Positions 19,267 to 27,773 of a stretch of 64,000 nt of DNA are shown here, one piece after another. The position numbers were made by a program, and so were the translations under genes. Source of the DNA: Planctomycetaceae bacterium (GTDB lineage: Bacteria > Planctomycetota > Planctomycetia > Pirellulales > Pirellulaceae); NCBI GenBank assembly GCA_020638975.1, contig JACKHN010000008.1:1-64000 (forward strand), given 5' to 3'. Under the pieces are notes generated by a model. That model ran no database searches. It was not told the origin of the DNA and was given only the letters and a program-made list of their open reading frames with translations. Position 1 is the first letter of the stretch; each line of letters opens with the position of its first letter.

Positions 19267-20640
19267 ATGACCAAAGACACGAAACGTAGAGCTAACAACT
19301 ACATCCCCGTCACAGTGCCGTTTACAGCGGCTACCCCGGCGGTAGAACCCGAGGCACGGGAATCAACACGTGAGATCTCCGCTTGGGCGAATCGTAGTGT
19401 TTGGACCGACCGCATGTTGAACGCACTCGTTGTAGGAGTGCGAGGAGGCAAATGGCATGCTCTGAGCGACAAAGTCGAAAGCGAACTCAACCTATTCACG
19501 TCGGCTCGCAAGGTCGTCGGGAGAGACGGGGCCGCTGGAGTGGACGGCCAAAGCACCAGCGATTTCGCCGAACATGAGATCGACGAAATCCGACGCCTAC
19601 ACCGGCAACTACGCGAGGGGACTTACCGCCCGCGTCCGGTACGCCGAGTCTGGATTCCCAAACCGGGCAGTTCGACGGAACGTCCGCTGGGGATTCCAAC
19701 GGTTCGAGATCGGGTCGTGCAAACGGCCATTCTCAACGTGATCGAACCGATCTTCGACAACGAGTTTCACGAGCGAAGCTTCGGCTTTCGCCACGGACGC
19801 AGTTGCCATGACGCGCTGCGAGTTGTCGAGCAGAAGCTTGACGAAGGCAAGGTGTTTGTTGTTGACGCTGATCTTCAAAGCTACTTCGATACGATTCCGA
19901 AAGATCGCTTGATGCAACTTGTGCAAGCGAAAATCTCGGATCGCCGTCTGTTGGCTTTGATCCAATCGTTTCTGGATCAATCGATCCTGGAAGAACTATC
20001 CGAGTGGACGCCCGAAGCGGGAGTTCCACAAGGGGCCGTTCTTTCTCCGTTGTTGTCGAATTTGTACTTGAGTGAACTGGATCATCAGATGGCCAAGCTT
20101 GGCTACGAAATGGTTCGTTACTGTGACGACTTCGTGATCCTGTGTGGTAGTCAGGCCGAAGCCGAATCGGCACTTGAGGAAGTGAAACGTTTTGTCGCAT
20201 CTGCCGGCTTGACGCTTCATCCTGAGAAGACGCGAGTTGTTGATAGTCGCGAGACGAGTTTTGACTTTCTGGGCTATTCGTTCCGCTGGAAGGATCGCTT
20301 CCCGCGGGCCAAGAGTCGCCGCAAGATGGTCGATCGAATCCGCGAATTGACTCCGCGTAAATCGGGACAGTCGATGACACAAACGATTGCAGAGATCAAT
20401 GCGGTGACGATCGGCTGGTTCACGTACTTTCGTCACAGTAACTGGAATGTTTTCGATGCCTATGATGGGATGATCCGTCGACGTTTGCGGCGTCAGTTGC
20501 TCAAACGTCACCGGCATAATCCCCAACGCTTATCGAGAACACGCCGTTGGCCCAATGCCTACTTCACGGATCTGGGGTTGCGAAGTCTGCGCAACGCCCA
20601 CACCCGTTACGTTCAATCCCTATCACTGGGCAACCACTGA
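19267..20640 (+). CDS. ltrA: Group II intron reverse transcriptase/maturase
   Basis: 457 aa from the ATG at 19267; an upstream extension of 30 codons looks non-coding. Reverse-transcriptase blocks are in order: GRDGAAGVDGQS (about 80), RRVWIPKPGSSTERPLGIP (about 125-145), FRHGRSCHDAL, VDADLQSYFDTI, GVPQGAVLSPLLSNLYL and the catalytic MVRYCDDFVIL (about 281-291). A maturase (GIIM) domain follows at about 355-450 with GWFTYFRHSNWNVFDAYD. There is no C-terminal HNH endonuclease, as in many bacterial introns that home to single-stranded or replicating DNA. The active site reads YCDD instead of the usual YADD, with both aspartates kept. It acts in splicing and retrohoming of the surrounding intron. 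Confidence 0.93.
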   Translation: MTKDTKRRANNYIPVTVPFTAATPAVEPEARESTREISAWANRSVWTDRMLNALVVGVRGGKWHALSDKVESELNLFTSARKVVGRDGAAGVDGQSTSDFAEHEIDEIRRLHRQLREGTYRPRPVRRVWIPKPGSSTERPLGIPTVRDRVVQTAILNVIEPIFDNEFHERSFGFRHGRSCHDALRVVEQKLDEGKVFVVDADLQSYFDTIPKDRLMQLVQAKISDRRLLALIQSFLDQSILEELSEWTPEAGVPQGAVLSPLLSNLYLSELDHQMAKLGYEMVRYCDDFVILCGSQAEAESALEEVKRFVASAGLTLHPEKTRVVDSRETSFDFLGYSFRWKDRFPRAKSRRKMVDRIRELTPRKSGQSMTQTIAEINAVTIGWFTYFRHSNWNVFDAYDGMIRRRLRRQLLKRHRHNPQRLSRTRRWPNAYFTDLGLRSLRNAHTRYVQSLSLGNH

Positions 20641-20645
20641 CTGGA

Positions 20646-20678
20646 GAGCCGTGTGCGGGAGAACCGCATGCACGGTTC
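20646..20678 (+). ncRNA. Group II intron domain V
   Basis: GAGCCGTGTGCGGG and CCGCATGCACGGTTC form the short hairpin of domain V, with the catalytic-type lower strand start GAGCCG and closing CGGTTC. It begins 5 nt after the reverse transcriptase stop. A second stem (GGGGAGTCCGG...CCGGACTTCCC) follows and fits domain VI. Confidence 0.85.
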
Positions 20679-20875
20679 GGAGGGAGGGGAGTCCGGCTCA
20701 ACCGGACTTCCCTACCCCTATCTCTGGAAATGCCGAAGTAATTTCCGACTTTTTCCTACACTACAGAAGCCGGTGAACCACTGATGGACACCGACCGACC
20801 GTTGATGGAAGAAGCTCCATTCGGAACGAGCAAAGCTGCCTACCGGTCGCGATCCATGGTTTGGCCTGCTCCTGT

Positions 20876-20992
20876 TCAAGCAGTGTGAGATAGCGTCAAT
20901 TGGCGGCTCGCTCCGTCGTCCGTGTGTGCGACCGTGGTCGGAAGAGCGTCGTCGATAGGAAGAGCGTCTAGGAGCTCGGCAACGATTGGCAT
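20876..20992 (-). CDS. Possible 38-aa peptide
   Basis: The ATG at 20992 is preceded by AAGGGAAGGAG with 6 nt spacing, one of the strongest ribosome binding sites in this part of the window. The peptide begins MPIVAELLDALPIDDALP and is acidic and non-membrane. It has no recognised family and could be chance; listed because the start signal is strong in an otherwise empty region. Confidence 0.25.
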   Translation of the reverse strand: MPIVAELLDALPIDDALPTTVAHTDDGASRQLTLSHTA

Positions 20993-21088
20993 TGCAATCT
21001 CCTTCCCTTAGTTGGTTTGTTGTCGCGAACGACGAGCGGTCAAGCATTAGTCTTGAATCTGCCTGGTCTCGCAGCCAGGTAGTGGAAT

Positions 21089-21170
21089 TCTGGAAAGTAG
21101 GACGGCCACTCTTGGCCGTCCTTTGTCGGGCAAGAGTGCCCGACTAACGCAAAGTGTAACACTACCCGCA
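21089..21170. repeat. Dispersed two-hairpin repeat, copy 2
   Basis: Second copy of the element at 6208-6288, in the same orientation: GGACGGCCACTCTTGGCCGTCC followed by GTCGGGCAAGAGTGCCCGAC. Differences between the copies fall mainly in loops or keep the stems paired. Confidence 0.75.
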
Positions 21171-21672
21171 GCCAGCTCATGAACATTACGATGGACTGGT
21201 CGAGTACACTGAGCGGGTCTTCTTGCTTTTGCCGAAGTGTCGCTGACCCAGACACCAAGTACGCCGGTAAATGGTTTGGGCCTGTTCGTTCGACGCTACG
21301 GTTACCATCGGCGACGAACTGGTCTCCAAGGCGGGGCGGATATGGCTTCGATAGGGCAGCAACTTCCTCAGGCTGGTCGACTCATTCAGCAGCGGATACT
21401 CAGCGAGCGAAGCGCCCTCGCGTTGCTACTTCAACAAGGCTGCCTCGCCACCAAGGCAATGACGATGTCTTACTTGGCTTTGAAATAATTGAACCGCGTG
21501 TCTGGCGCGATTCCCGATTCTTGAGAGATATCACGCGTCGTCGCTTGCTTGGCTTCTTTCGTCGACAGGAATCCGAAGAACGATGGAGAGTCGGAACCTG
21601 GGGCCCGATACAATTTCTCGAAGCAGCTTGCGCAAGCGAGAGATCCTCGTTGGTCAAGCGGAGAACGTACAA

Positions 21673-22668
21673 TTACTTCACGTAAGAGACGTTATTCACG
21701 AACGGAGGCGTGAAGCTTGGTGCCACGACGGAATCATTGATGTCGAGTCCGGCTTCCATCCAGCCCAAGCGATTCACAAAGGGATCGTCGCCTGCCGGAC
21801 TCGATTCGACGACGTAGCGGATGTGGCCGTCTTCGTAGAGGATGTTGTCGCCGCGTCCGCCGTGATTGGTGCTGCGATGTCCGGCAAGTTGAAGACTCGG
21901 TGCGTCCGACATCAGAGCAAAGTGCGTTCGCCCAAGATTGCTAGGTGCTCGGTGGTGACCGTTCACGACAACTCCCAGGTTGTAGCCGTAACTGCCGCCA
22001 ATCGACCGCTGAATACGGACAAGCGATCGGCCTGACGATTGGTCGATTTCTTCTAGCGATGGCATTTTCCAGCTCTCTTCGCGTTGAGCCAACGCGGAAC
22101 TTGGACAAATGATTCGAGTTTCGTCGGTCAGATAACCGGCATCGATCAAAACGGGAGCATAAATCCCCGCGACGGCACGATTGCCTTCGGTCGGAACCTC
22201 GGGGAAGCGACCTTGGCCAGCTTTCTCGCTGTAATCCACTAACGCAAATCCCAGCTCACGAAGATTGTTTTGACAGGCCTGCAAGCGAGCGGCATAGCGA
22301 CTTTGTGAGATGGCTGGGAAGAACAGCATGGCGCCGGATAGACAAATGCCAGCCATAACGACGACATCAGCGATCGACCAGCGGTTGCGACCACGAACTT
22401 CGGCCCGAGTCGCGGGATTCAGTTTCTTTCCAACGGGAGTTACTGAAGAGCACGCGGCAATCAAAGAGCAAGTTCGCTCCGCGAGACGAGCTGGCGGTTC
22501 GAACTCTTCGTACGTCTCGGCCAGTGGTTCGAGTGTGAGGGCCAGCGACTCCAATTCGTCACGCAACTCGGGATTGGCTTCTAGTTGCTGTTCGACATCG
22601 ATACGTTCGGCATCGTCCAGCGCGTCCAACAAGTAGCCAAGCAGCTGCTCTCGAATTCGATCGTTCAC
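21673..22668 (-). CDS. Anti-sigma factor-like protein fused to a DUF1559 (pseudopilin-type) domain
   Basis: 331 aa from a GTG at 22668, 5 bp after the sigma factor stop. The longer frame upstream overlaps the sigma gene and is rejected. Residues 1-65 (NDRIREQLLGYLLDALDDAE...NPELRDELE) look like a small anti-sigma domain without an obvious zinc-binding HxxxCxxC. A membrane helix (about 112-135, VVVMAGICLSGAMLFFPAIS) runs straight into AARLQACQNNLRELGFALVD, the signature that follows the N-terminal helix of DUF1559 pseudopilin-like proteins. The C-terminal part has NHGGRGDNILYEDGHIRYV, similar to their H-X9-DG motif. Likely inner-membrane, with the sigma-binding part inside and the sensor outside. 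Ligand unknown. Confidence 0.8.
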   Translation of the reverse strand: MNDRIREQLLGYLLDALDDAERIDVEQQLEANPELRDELESLALTLEPLAETYEEFEPPARLAERTCSLIAACSSVTPVGKKLNPATRAEVRGRNRWSIADVVVMAGICLSGAMLFFPAISQSRYAARLQACQNNLRELGFALVDYSEKAGQGRFPEVPTEGNRAVAGIYAPVLIDAGYLTDETRIICPSSALAQREESWKMPSLEEIDQSSGRSLVRIQRSIGGSYGYNLGVVVNGHHRAPSNLGRTHFALMSDAPSLQLAGHRSTNHGGRGDNILYEDGHIRYVVESSPAGDDPFVNRLGWMEAGLDINDSVVAPSFTPPFVNNVSYVK

Positions 22669-22673
22669 GTATG

Positions 22674-23327
22674 TTATTCCGCGTGAGTCATGTTCCAGTA
22701 CTCGTTCAGCTTCCGAATCGCTGCGTTCAAGCGACTCTTGACCGTTCCCACCGGAATGTCCAACGCGTCCGCTGCCTCGCGATACTTCAATCCTTGATAG
22801 TACACGAGATGGACGACGTTTCGCATTTGGTCGGACAGTTGGTCGAGGGCCAGCTGAACCCATTCGCCACTCTCCAGGCGACTTGCCTGCGACAGCGGAT
22901 CGGGGTCTTCGCTCACCAAGATATCAACCAACTTGGCCGAATCGTCGCTGCCTGCTCCCGCGCGGTCAAGACTAACCGCCCGATGTCGCTTATCGCGACG
23001 CTGAGCATCAATCGCAGCATTCGTAGCCACCGCGTACAACCAGGGTCGAAATCGACGACCTTCCTCAAACTGCTGGCACTTCTGATGCAACAGCATGCAC
23101 GTGGCTTGAAACACATCTTCTGCCATCTCGGGTTTACCGAGATAACGACAGAGATAGTTGTACAGCTCGCGTTCATAGCGATGCACAAGGGCCGCAAACA
23201 AGCTGCGGTCGCCGGTGGCACGATATTGGAGGAGCAGTTGCTCGTCCGTTATCGGAGCTTCCCGATCAACCGAGCAGCTGGCCTGTTGAGGAGTTTCGAT
23301 TGTGGTGGCCATTTGGTTCATACGCAT
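22674..23327 (-). CDS. ECF RNA polymerase sigma factor
   Basis: 217 aa. Region 2 is at about residues 40-105 (RYERELYNYLCRYL, EMAEDVFQATCMLLHQ, RPWLYAVATNAAIDAQRR). Region 4 is at about 150-210 (LSDQMRNVVHLVYYQGLKY, EAADALDIPVGTVKSRLNAA). There is no region 1 or 3, as expected for an extracytoplasmic-function sigma factor. Three in-frame ATGs lie within the first six codons (23327, 23321, 23312), so the exact start is uncertain. The anti-sigma gene follows after 5 bp, which implies co-translation and control by it. It diverges from the permease gene, which could be a target. Confidence 0.93.
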   Translation of the reverse strand: MRMNQMATTIETPQQASCSVDREAPITDEQLLLQYRATGDRSLFAALVHRYERELYNYLCRYLGKPEMAEDVFQATCMLLHQKCQQFEEGRRFRPWLYAVATNAAIDAQRRDKRHRAVSLDRAGAGSDDSAKLVDILVSEDPDPLSQASRLESGEWVQLALDQLSDQMRNVVHLVYYQGLKYREAADALDIPVGTVKSRLNAAIRKLNEYWNMTHAE

Positions 23328-23519
23328 TCAAGATGACGAGAGTTCAAGAAGGGAACGAGTCAGCCACCTGGCCGATCGCGGTTCTCGTCCAAACCGCCAT
23401 CATAACAACCCGCAGCCCAGTAAGCGAACGCTTCGTAGGGCTGCGAATTGACAGTGCCAAACCGCCGACTTACACTCACGACTCGCATACGTCGCAAAAC
23501 CCGTGCCACCGGAAACCAA

Positions 23520-25148
23520 GTGTCCAAATCACGCTATCAATGGGCTGCACCGGGCGACGTTAACGCGTTCTTTGGCTTGATGTTAGACAACATCGCCGAT
23601 CTTCTTCTGGCTGTCGGTTTGCTGTCTGTAATCTTTGGACTTCCTACAAATTTTGCCCTCCGTTACATGGTTCCAGGGACAGCTGTTGGGGTCCTGGTGG
23701 GGGATCTGCTGTTCTTTTGGATGGCGTTCAAGCTCGCCAAACGAACGGGCCGTAACAACGTAACTGCCATGCCATTAGGCCTTGATACCCCCAGTACGTT
23801 CGGCATGGTGTTCTTCGTCTTGGGACCGGCGTTCGTGCATGCGAAGGAAAATATGTCCGTCGAGAACGCCGCTCTCTATACATGGCATGTTGGAATTTGC
23901 GCCATCTTTGTGAGTGGGTTGTTCAAAACTGCGTGTGCCTTCGGATCGAACTGGGTTCGACGCGTCGTGCCTCGCGCGGGGCTTCTTGGGTCGCTGACGG
24001 CCGTGGCACTTGTCCTGATCAGCTTCTTGCCGTTGATTGAGATCCTGCACTTTCCGATCGTCGGGTTCTTAGCTCTAGCGATCGTTCTCACGACACTGGT
24101 CGCGAGGATTCGCGTGCCGGGCAGGATTCCCGGTGCTCTGGCGGCGACGCTTGTGGCAGGAACGGTCTACTACCTGATGGTCGGCTTCAAGGTGATTGAA
24201 CACGATTGGAGTCAGTTCGAACAAGCGCGGCAGGGACTTCTGCCTTACGAATGGCTCAGCGTGTTTCGATTTGAGTGGATCGCTGTTCTGCCCGATTCGA
24301 TGCAATACATGCCAATCGTCATTCCGTTTGCCCTGGGGACGGTCGTCGGAGGAATTGACTGCACCGAAAGTGCAGCTGCTGCCGGCGATGACTTCGACAC
24401 TCGACAGGTCATCGGCGTGGAAGCGTTCGCGACGATCGTGGCAAGTCTCTGCGGAGGTGTGATTCAGACAACGCCTTATATTGGTCATCCCGCCTACAAG
24501 GCGATGGGTGGTCGAGCTGCATATACCTTGGCGACTGCTCTGTTTGTGGGCGGCGCGGGGCTGTTCGGTTACTTCGGTTATCTGTACGCAATCATCCCGA
24601 AGGCGACGGTGTTCCCGATCCTGGTGTTCGTGGGCTTGGAGATCACAGCGCAGAGCTTCCAAGCCACTCCCAAGAAACACTACACGGCGATTGTCTTGGC
24701 GTGTGTACCTGCGCTCGCCGCATTGGCATTGATTTTCATCGACAAGATTTTTGGTGACTTAGCACCGCAAGGGATCGCAATCGGGTCGCTGAGCGGACCG
24801 CTGCAAGCCGAACTGCAGACGGTTCGAATTCTCGCCAGCGGTTTCATTGTCACCAGCTTGTTGTGGGCGTCTGGGTTGGCGGCGATCATCGATCGGTGTT
24901 TGCATGTTGCGTCCATCTACTTTGGTATCGCGGCCACATGCAGTTTCTTCGGAATCATTCATTCGCCACTGCCGGGCAGCCCGATGTTTCTGCCCTGGAA
25001 TCTTGACGCCGCGTCGTTGTCAACGCCATTGCAGTACGGAGGCGGATACTTCTTAACCGCGATACTCCTCTTCGGATGGCATTGCTGGCTACAGTCGTCG
25101 GTGCCAGTTTCGGACTTTGAACCAGAACCGGCTGAAAACGCTCATTGA
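23520..25148 (+). CDS. Multi-pass permease, NCS2/xanthine-uracil permease-like
   Basis: 542 aa from a GTG at 23520. A TTG at 23448 is an alternative but adds an Arg-rich tail, and the conserved-looking start is YQWAAPGDVNAFFGLMLDN. It has roughly 12-14 hydrophobic helices. Internal features include NNVTAMPLGLDTPSTFGMVF, a half-helix-type GGIDCTESAAAAGDDFDTRQ and TTPYIGHPAYKAMGGRAAYT. The fold and acidic helix motif resemble nucleobase:cation symporter-2 and AzgA/SulP-type transporters. Substrate cannot be told. It is divergent from the sigma/anti-sigma pair with about 190 bp between, a candidate shared control region. Confidence 0.78.
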   Translation: MSKSRYQWAAPGDVNAFFGLMLDNIADLLLAVGLLSVIFGLPTNFALRYMVPGTAVGVLVGDLLFFWMAFKLAKRTGRNNVTAMPLGLDTPSTFGMVFFVLGPAFVHAKENMSVENAALYTWHVGICAIFVSGLFKTACAFGSNWVRRVVPRAGLLGSLTAVALVLISFLPLIEILHFPIVGFLALAIVLTTLVARIRVPGRIPGALAATLVAGTVYYLMVGFKVIEHDWSQFEQARQGLLPYEWLSVFRFEWIAVLPDSMQYMPIVIPFALGTVVGGIDCTESAAAAGDDFDTRQVIGVEAFATIVASLCGGVIQTTPYIGHPAYKAMGGRAAYTLATALFVGGAGLFGYFGYLYAIIPKATVFPILVFVGLEITAQSFQATPKKHYTAIVLACVPALAALALIFIDKIFGDLAPQGIAIGSLSGPLQAELQTVRILASGFIVTSLLWASGLAAIIDRCLHVASIYFGIAATCSFFGIIHSPLPGSPMFLPWNLDAASLSTPLQYGGGYFLTAILLFGWHCWLQSSVPVSDFEPEPAENAH

Positions 25149-25508
25149 ACCAACAGCCTCGGCGAATCTTCGTCCGCCCTTCGTTCAACCATTCGAAGTC
25201 TAGACGATATTCCTTCCCCGCCATCGACTTGGGAGAAAGGCTAGATTCCGTTCGCGTTGAGGGATTTGATCTGTTACAGTAGCGAATGATTCAACAGCGC
25301 GTTTTGCGCTCCTCCACTTATTGTGGGATCTGACTGCCGGGCGAGAGTTGACACTCGACCTTTTCCCTCCAGCCCGCTCTCCGGGAAGCTCGGCTTTATC
25401 TTCACGGTTCTCGTCATCAACGTTTCTCCGTGCGCGCCCCATCCTGTTTCTTGTTGGATCTCCAACGCGTCTTCTCTTCACCGACCCCTTTTTTTGGGAG
25501 TTATTACT

Positions 25509-25751
25509 ATGGCACTTGGCAACGCAATCCCCGACAAGACCCTACTTAGGGATGTAAACAAGAAACTGATGCGTGCAGGAACGCAGACGAAAATCACGGC
25601 CTCCGTCAGAGGTGGATGCTTGACGCTCACCGGCACACTTCAGTACGAGGTCCAACGCCGTCCCGTTATGCGGGCGGTAAATCAAGTTAGCGGCATCCGC
25701 CAAGTGATTGACCAAATGACGGTGCAAGCCAAGAAGCGAACGGATATGTAG
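25509..25751 (+). CDS. Small BON-domain protein
   Basis: 80 aa from the ATG at 25509, which has GGGAG 8-10 nt upstream; the longer upstream frame lacks coding character. The protein is a single BON domain (residues 10-75: LLRDVNKKLMRAG, ITASVRGGCLTLTGTLQYEV, VMRAVNQVSGIRQVIDQMTV) with the expected alternation of helix, GxxxLxG strand turn and second helix. There is no signal peptide, unlike OsmY. BON domains bind phospholipid or other ligands; the role here is unknown. A 360-bp non-coding leader (25149-25508) precedes it and probably contains its promoter. Confidence 0.85.
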   Translation: MALGNAIPDKTLLRDVNKKLMRAGTQTKITASVRGGCLTLTGTLQYEVQRRPVMRAVNQVSGIRQVIDQMTVQAKKRTDM

Positions 25752-25916
25752 TTGCGACTTGCACAAACTCAATGTAATCGCTGCCACTGACACGGTGTGA
25801 CTCCTGGCGGTGCGAGTCCGCTCGTTGTTTTGAGGGCAGCGCTTCGCGGCAACAAAACGTATACACTTACAGCATATTGCAATCAAAATCGCGATGCCGT
25901 ACGTGGAGCCCGAGCT

Positions 25917-26582
25917 TTGAGCTTACAACGAATTCTTGAACCCGAAGTCATGGACACAATCGAGGAAGCTCGTGACTACAACGAGATGGATCACTCGGAA
26001 GTTAACCGTCTGTTCGTCGACGATCTGCTCGCATGTGGCGAAATATCAGGCGACATACTTGACCTCGGAACAGGCACGGCGTTGATTCCCATTGAGCTTT
26101 GTACACGCGTCGAAGACTGTCGAGTGATGGCCAGCGATATGTCCGCATGTATGCTCGATTTGGCGGTCTATAATCTTGCCGTCAGCCCAGCGGAAGGCCG
26201 GATTCAGCTCGATCAAGCGGATGCGAAGCAGTTGCATTTTGAAGACGAGCAATTCGACATCGTGATGTCGAACAGCATTGTCCACCACATTCCGGAGCCG
26301 GTCTCCGTTCTCCGTGAAGCATTGCGAGTCGTAAAGCCAGGCGGACTGCTCTTCTTTCGTGATTTGATGCGTCCCGCGGACGCGGACATGGTTGGCCATC
26401 TCGTCGCGACTTATGCGGCTGAAGCAAACGATCGCCAGCGAAAGATGTTCGATGACTCGCTACGCGCTGCATTGTCGCTGGAAGAGATTCGACAGCTTGT
26501 TTCAAGTCTCGGGTTCAGCGACGACACAGTTCAGGCAACCAGTGACCGTCATTGGACCTGGATAGCTCGAAGGCCACTCTAA
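25917..26582 (+). CDS. Class I SAM-dependent methyltransferase
   Basis: 221 aa from a TTG at 25917. That start keeps the family-like opening LQRILEPEVMDTIEEARDY and has TGGAG about 8 nt upstream; an ATG at 25950 is the alternative. Motif I is ILDLGTGTALIPIEL (about residue 45), motif II MASDMSACMLDLA, and motif IV DIVMSNSIVHHIPEPVSVL, followed by LRVVKPGGLLFFRDLM. This is a Methyltransf_11/25-type Rossmann methyltransferase; the substrate is unknown. It is convergent with the glycosyltransferase gene, with a long imperfect inverted repeat between the two ends. Confidence 0.85.
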   Translation: MSLQRILEPEVMDTIEEARDYNEMDHSEVNRLFVDDLLACGEISGDILDLGTGTALIPIELCTRVEDCRVMASDMSACMLDLAVYNLAVSPAEGRIQLDQADAKQLHFEDEQFDIVMSNSIVHHIPEPVSVLREALRVVKPGGLLFFRDLMRPADADMVGHLVATYAAEANDRQRKMFDDSLRAALSLEEIRQLVSSLGFSDDTVQATSDRHWTWIARRPL

Positions 26583-26585
26583 AGC

Positions 26586-26683
26586 CATCTTCGAGCACAG
26601 ACTTTGAAACCGAAGACAACAAAGTAAACGAAGAATTATCCCCAGATCTTTGTTTCCTTCGTTTGCTTCTGTTCGAAGATGGA
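26586..26683. repeat. Imperfect inverted repeat between convergent genes, likely two-way terminator
   Basis: CCATCTTCGAGCACAGA near 26586 pairs with TCTGTTCGAAGATGG ending at 26683, and inside it AAGTAAACGAAG pairs with CTTCGTTTGCTT. It fills the gap between the methyltransferase stop (26582) and the glycosyltransferase stop (26688). Termination is inferred from position; there is no clean T-run. Confidence 0.45.
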
Positions 26684-26687
26684 TTGG

Positions 26688-27737
26688 CTAGGCCGCATTC
26701 TCGGGAACGAGATTGGCCTCTCCGTCTAGCTGCTTCTCGCACGCCTCGACCACACCGTCGACATCGATTTCCATCATGGCATCATTCTCCGCGCGGCGAC
26801 GCGCACGGCTGCTTCCATCTTGAAAGGTCTTTTGGACGTGAATGTGCTGAGGACCGTATGCCCCGGAGTCTTGTGGGCGAGTGCTGCCGAAGAGTCCTAC
26901 GCAGGGTGTCCCGACTGCTGCTGCGATATGGAGAGGTCCCGTATCAGAGCCGACAAACAACCGAGCGCGTCGCAAGACGGATGCCAATTCCGGCAGCGTC
27001 GTTGCCGGAGCAAGCACAGCGCGACCGCCGGAACAAGCAACGATCTGTTCGGCCCACACCCGCTCTCGCTCGCCCGACCAGAGTACAAACGAAGGCACTT
27101 GATGCCGCTCGCCGAGGCAACGAGCGACGCGACCATAGCGATATGCCGACCAAAGTTTCGAGTCCCATCCCGCGCCGGGATTCAGGGCAACAAAGTCACA
27201 ACCCATGTGAGCAGCGTGAATCATCGTATCGACTTTGCGTTCGACGTTGGAATTCACGGGGAGATCGAATCGCACCTGAGGGCTTTCGATTCCCAACGGC
27301 TTCAACAGTTCTAGTTGTGCGTCGACTAAATGCTCTCTCGTCGGTGTTACCAGCTCCGTGTTCAACCAACGGCTGAGTTCCCGACCGCGCGGCTTGCAAA
27401 ACCCCAGCCTCCGCTTGGCTCCGGATAGCCAGGAGATGAGACTGCTCTTCGTGAGTCCCTGCGGATCGATCGCGATATCGAAACAACCAGCTCGCAGCTT
27501 CGACCTCAGTTTGCTCACTTCCGTCGGAGACTTCATCCAGCGTTTCGAGACAACGACCAACTCATCGATCGCCGGATGTCCGTCTAATAACGTTGCGGGG
27601 CCGCGTTCGGTGACCCAGGCGATGTGCGCTTTCGGAAAGTAATCTCGAAGTGCGCACAGCATGGGCGTTGTCAGAACGCAATCGCCAATGGCACTGAGCC
27701 GCGAAATCAGAATCCGTGAAGTCTGTTGATTGCTCAT
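26688..27737 (-). CDS. Glycosyltransferase family 9 (heptosyltransferase-like)
   Basis: 349 aa from the ATG at 27737 (MSNQQTSRILISRLSAIGD), with GGAG upstream; an extra 8 codons are possible. The N-terminal Rossmann half carries SAIGDCVLTTPMLCALRDYF. The C-terminal half has the nucleotide-sugar site FVGSDTGPLHIAAAVGTPCV and LFGSTRPQDSGAYGP. These are hallmarks of GT9 enzymes such as WaaC/WaaF, which add heptose to lipopolysaccharide core. Donor and acceptor are unknown here. It lies 36 bp downstream of the lipoprotein gene on the same strand, so the two may be co-transcribed. Confidence 0.9.
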   Translation of the reverse strand: MSNQQTSRILISRLSAIGDCVLTTPMLCALRDYFPKAHIAWVTERGPATLLDGHPAIDELVVVSKRWMKSPTEVSKLRSKLRAGCFDIAIDPQGLTKSSLISWLSGAKRRLGFCKPRGRELSRWLNTELVTPTREHLVDAQLELLKPLGIESPQVRFDLPVNSNVERKVDTMIHAAHMGCDFVALNPGAGWDSKLWSAYRYGRVARCLGERHQVPSFVLWSGERERVWAEQIVACSGGRAVLAPATTLPELASVLRRARLFVGSDTGPLHIAAAVGTPCVGLFGSTRPQDSGAYGPQHIHVQKTFQDGSSRARRRAENDAMMEIDVDGVVEACEKQLDGEANLVPENAA

Positions 27738-27773
27738 CGTCGTGGCTACTCCAGGAGGCACGAAGCAACGCGC

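Larger units (their letters stand above)
18653..20721 (+). mobile_element. Group II intron with encoded reverse transcriptase
   Basis: The 5' end reads GTGCGCCTGTG, matching the group II 5' consensus GUGYG, followed by structured sequence (GTCGGGTGAAAGTCCCG and similar stems) up to the ORF at 19267. After the reverse transcriptase stop, domain V (20646-20678) and a domain VI-like stem (about 20679-20716) follow, and a 3' AY end fits near 20720-20721. The exact 3' boundary is uncertain by a few bases. Insertion right after a stem-loop is the habit of class IIC introns, but I cannot assign the class firmly by eye. The intron seems complete, so it may still be active. Confidence 0.85.
20722..21672. 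other. 950-bp stretch without a confident gene
   Basis: It lies between the group II intron and the anti-sigma gene. It holds copy 2 of the dispersed two-hairpin repeat (21089-21170) and a possible 38-codon minus-strand ORF (20876-20992). Several longer frames on both strands are rich in Arg and Ser and lack recognisable motifs, so I treat them as non-coding. Confidence 0.5.

Noticed and set aside
21179..21685. 168-codon plus-strand frame before the anti-sigma gene
   Set aside because: Overlaps the 3' end of the anti-sigma gene on the other strand and lacks motifs; compositional artefact.
25200..25481. Minus-strand frame between the permease and BON genes
   Set aside because: No ribosome site or motif; the stretch is better explained as the leader and promoter of the BON gene.
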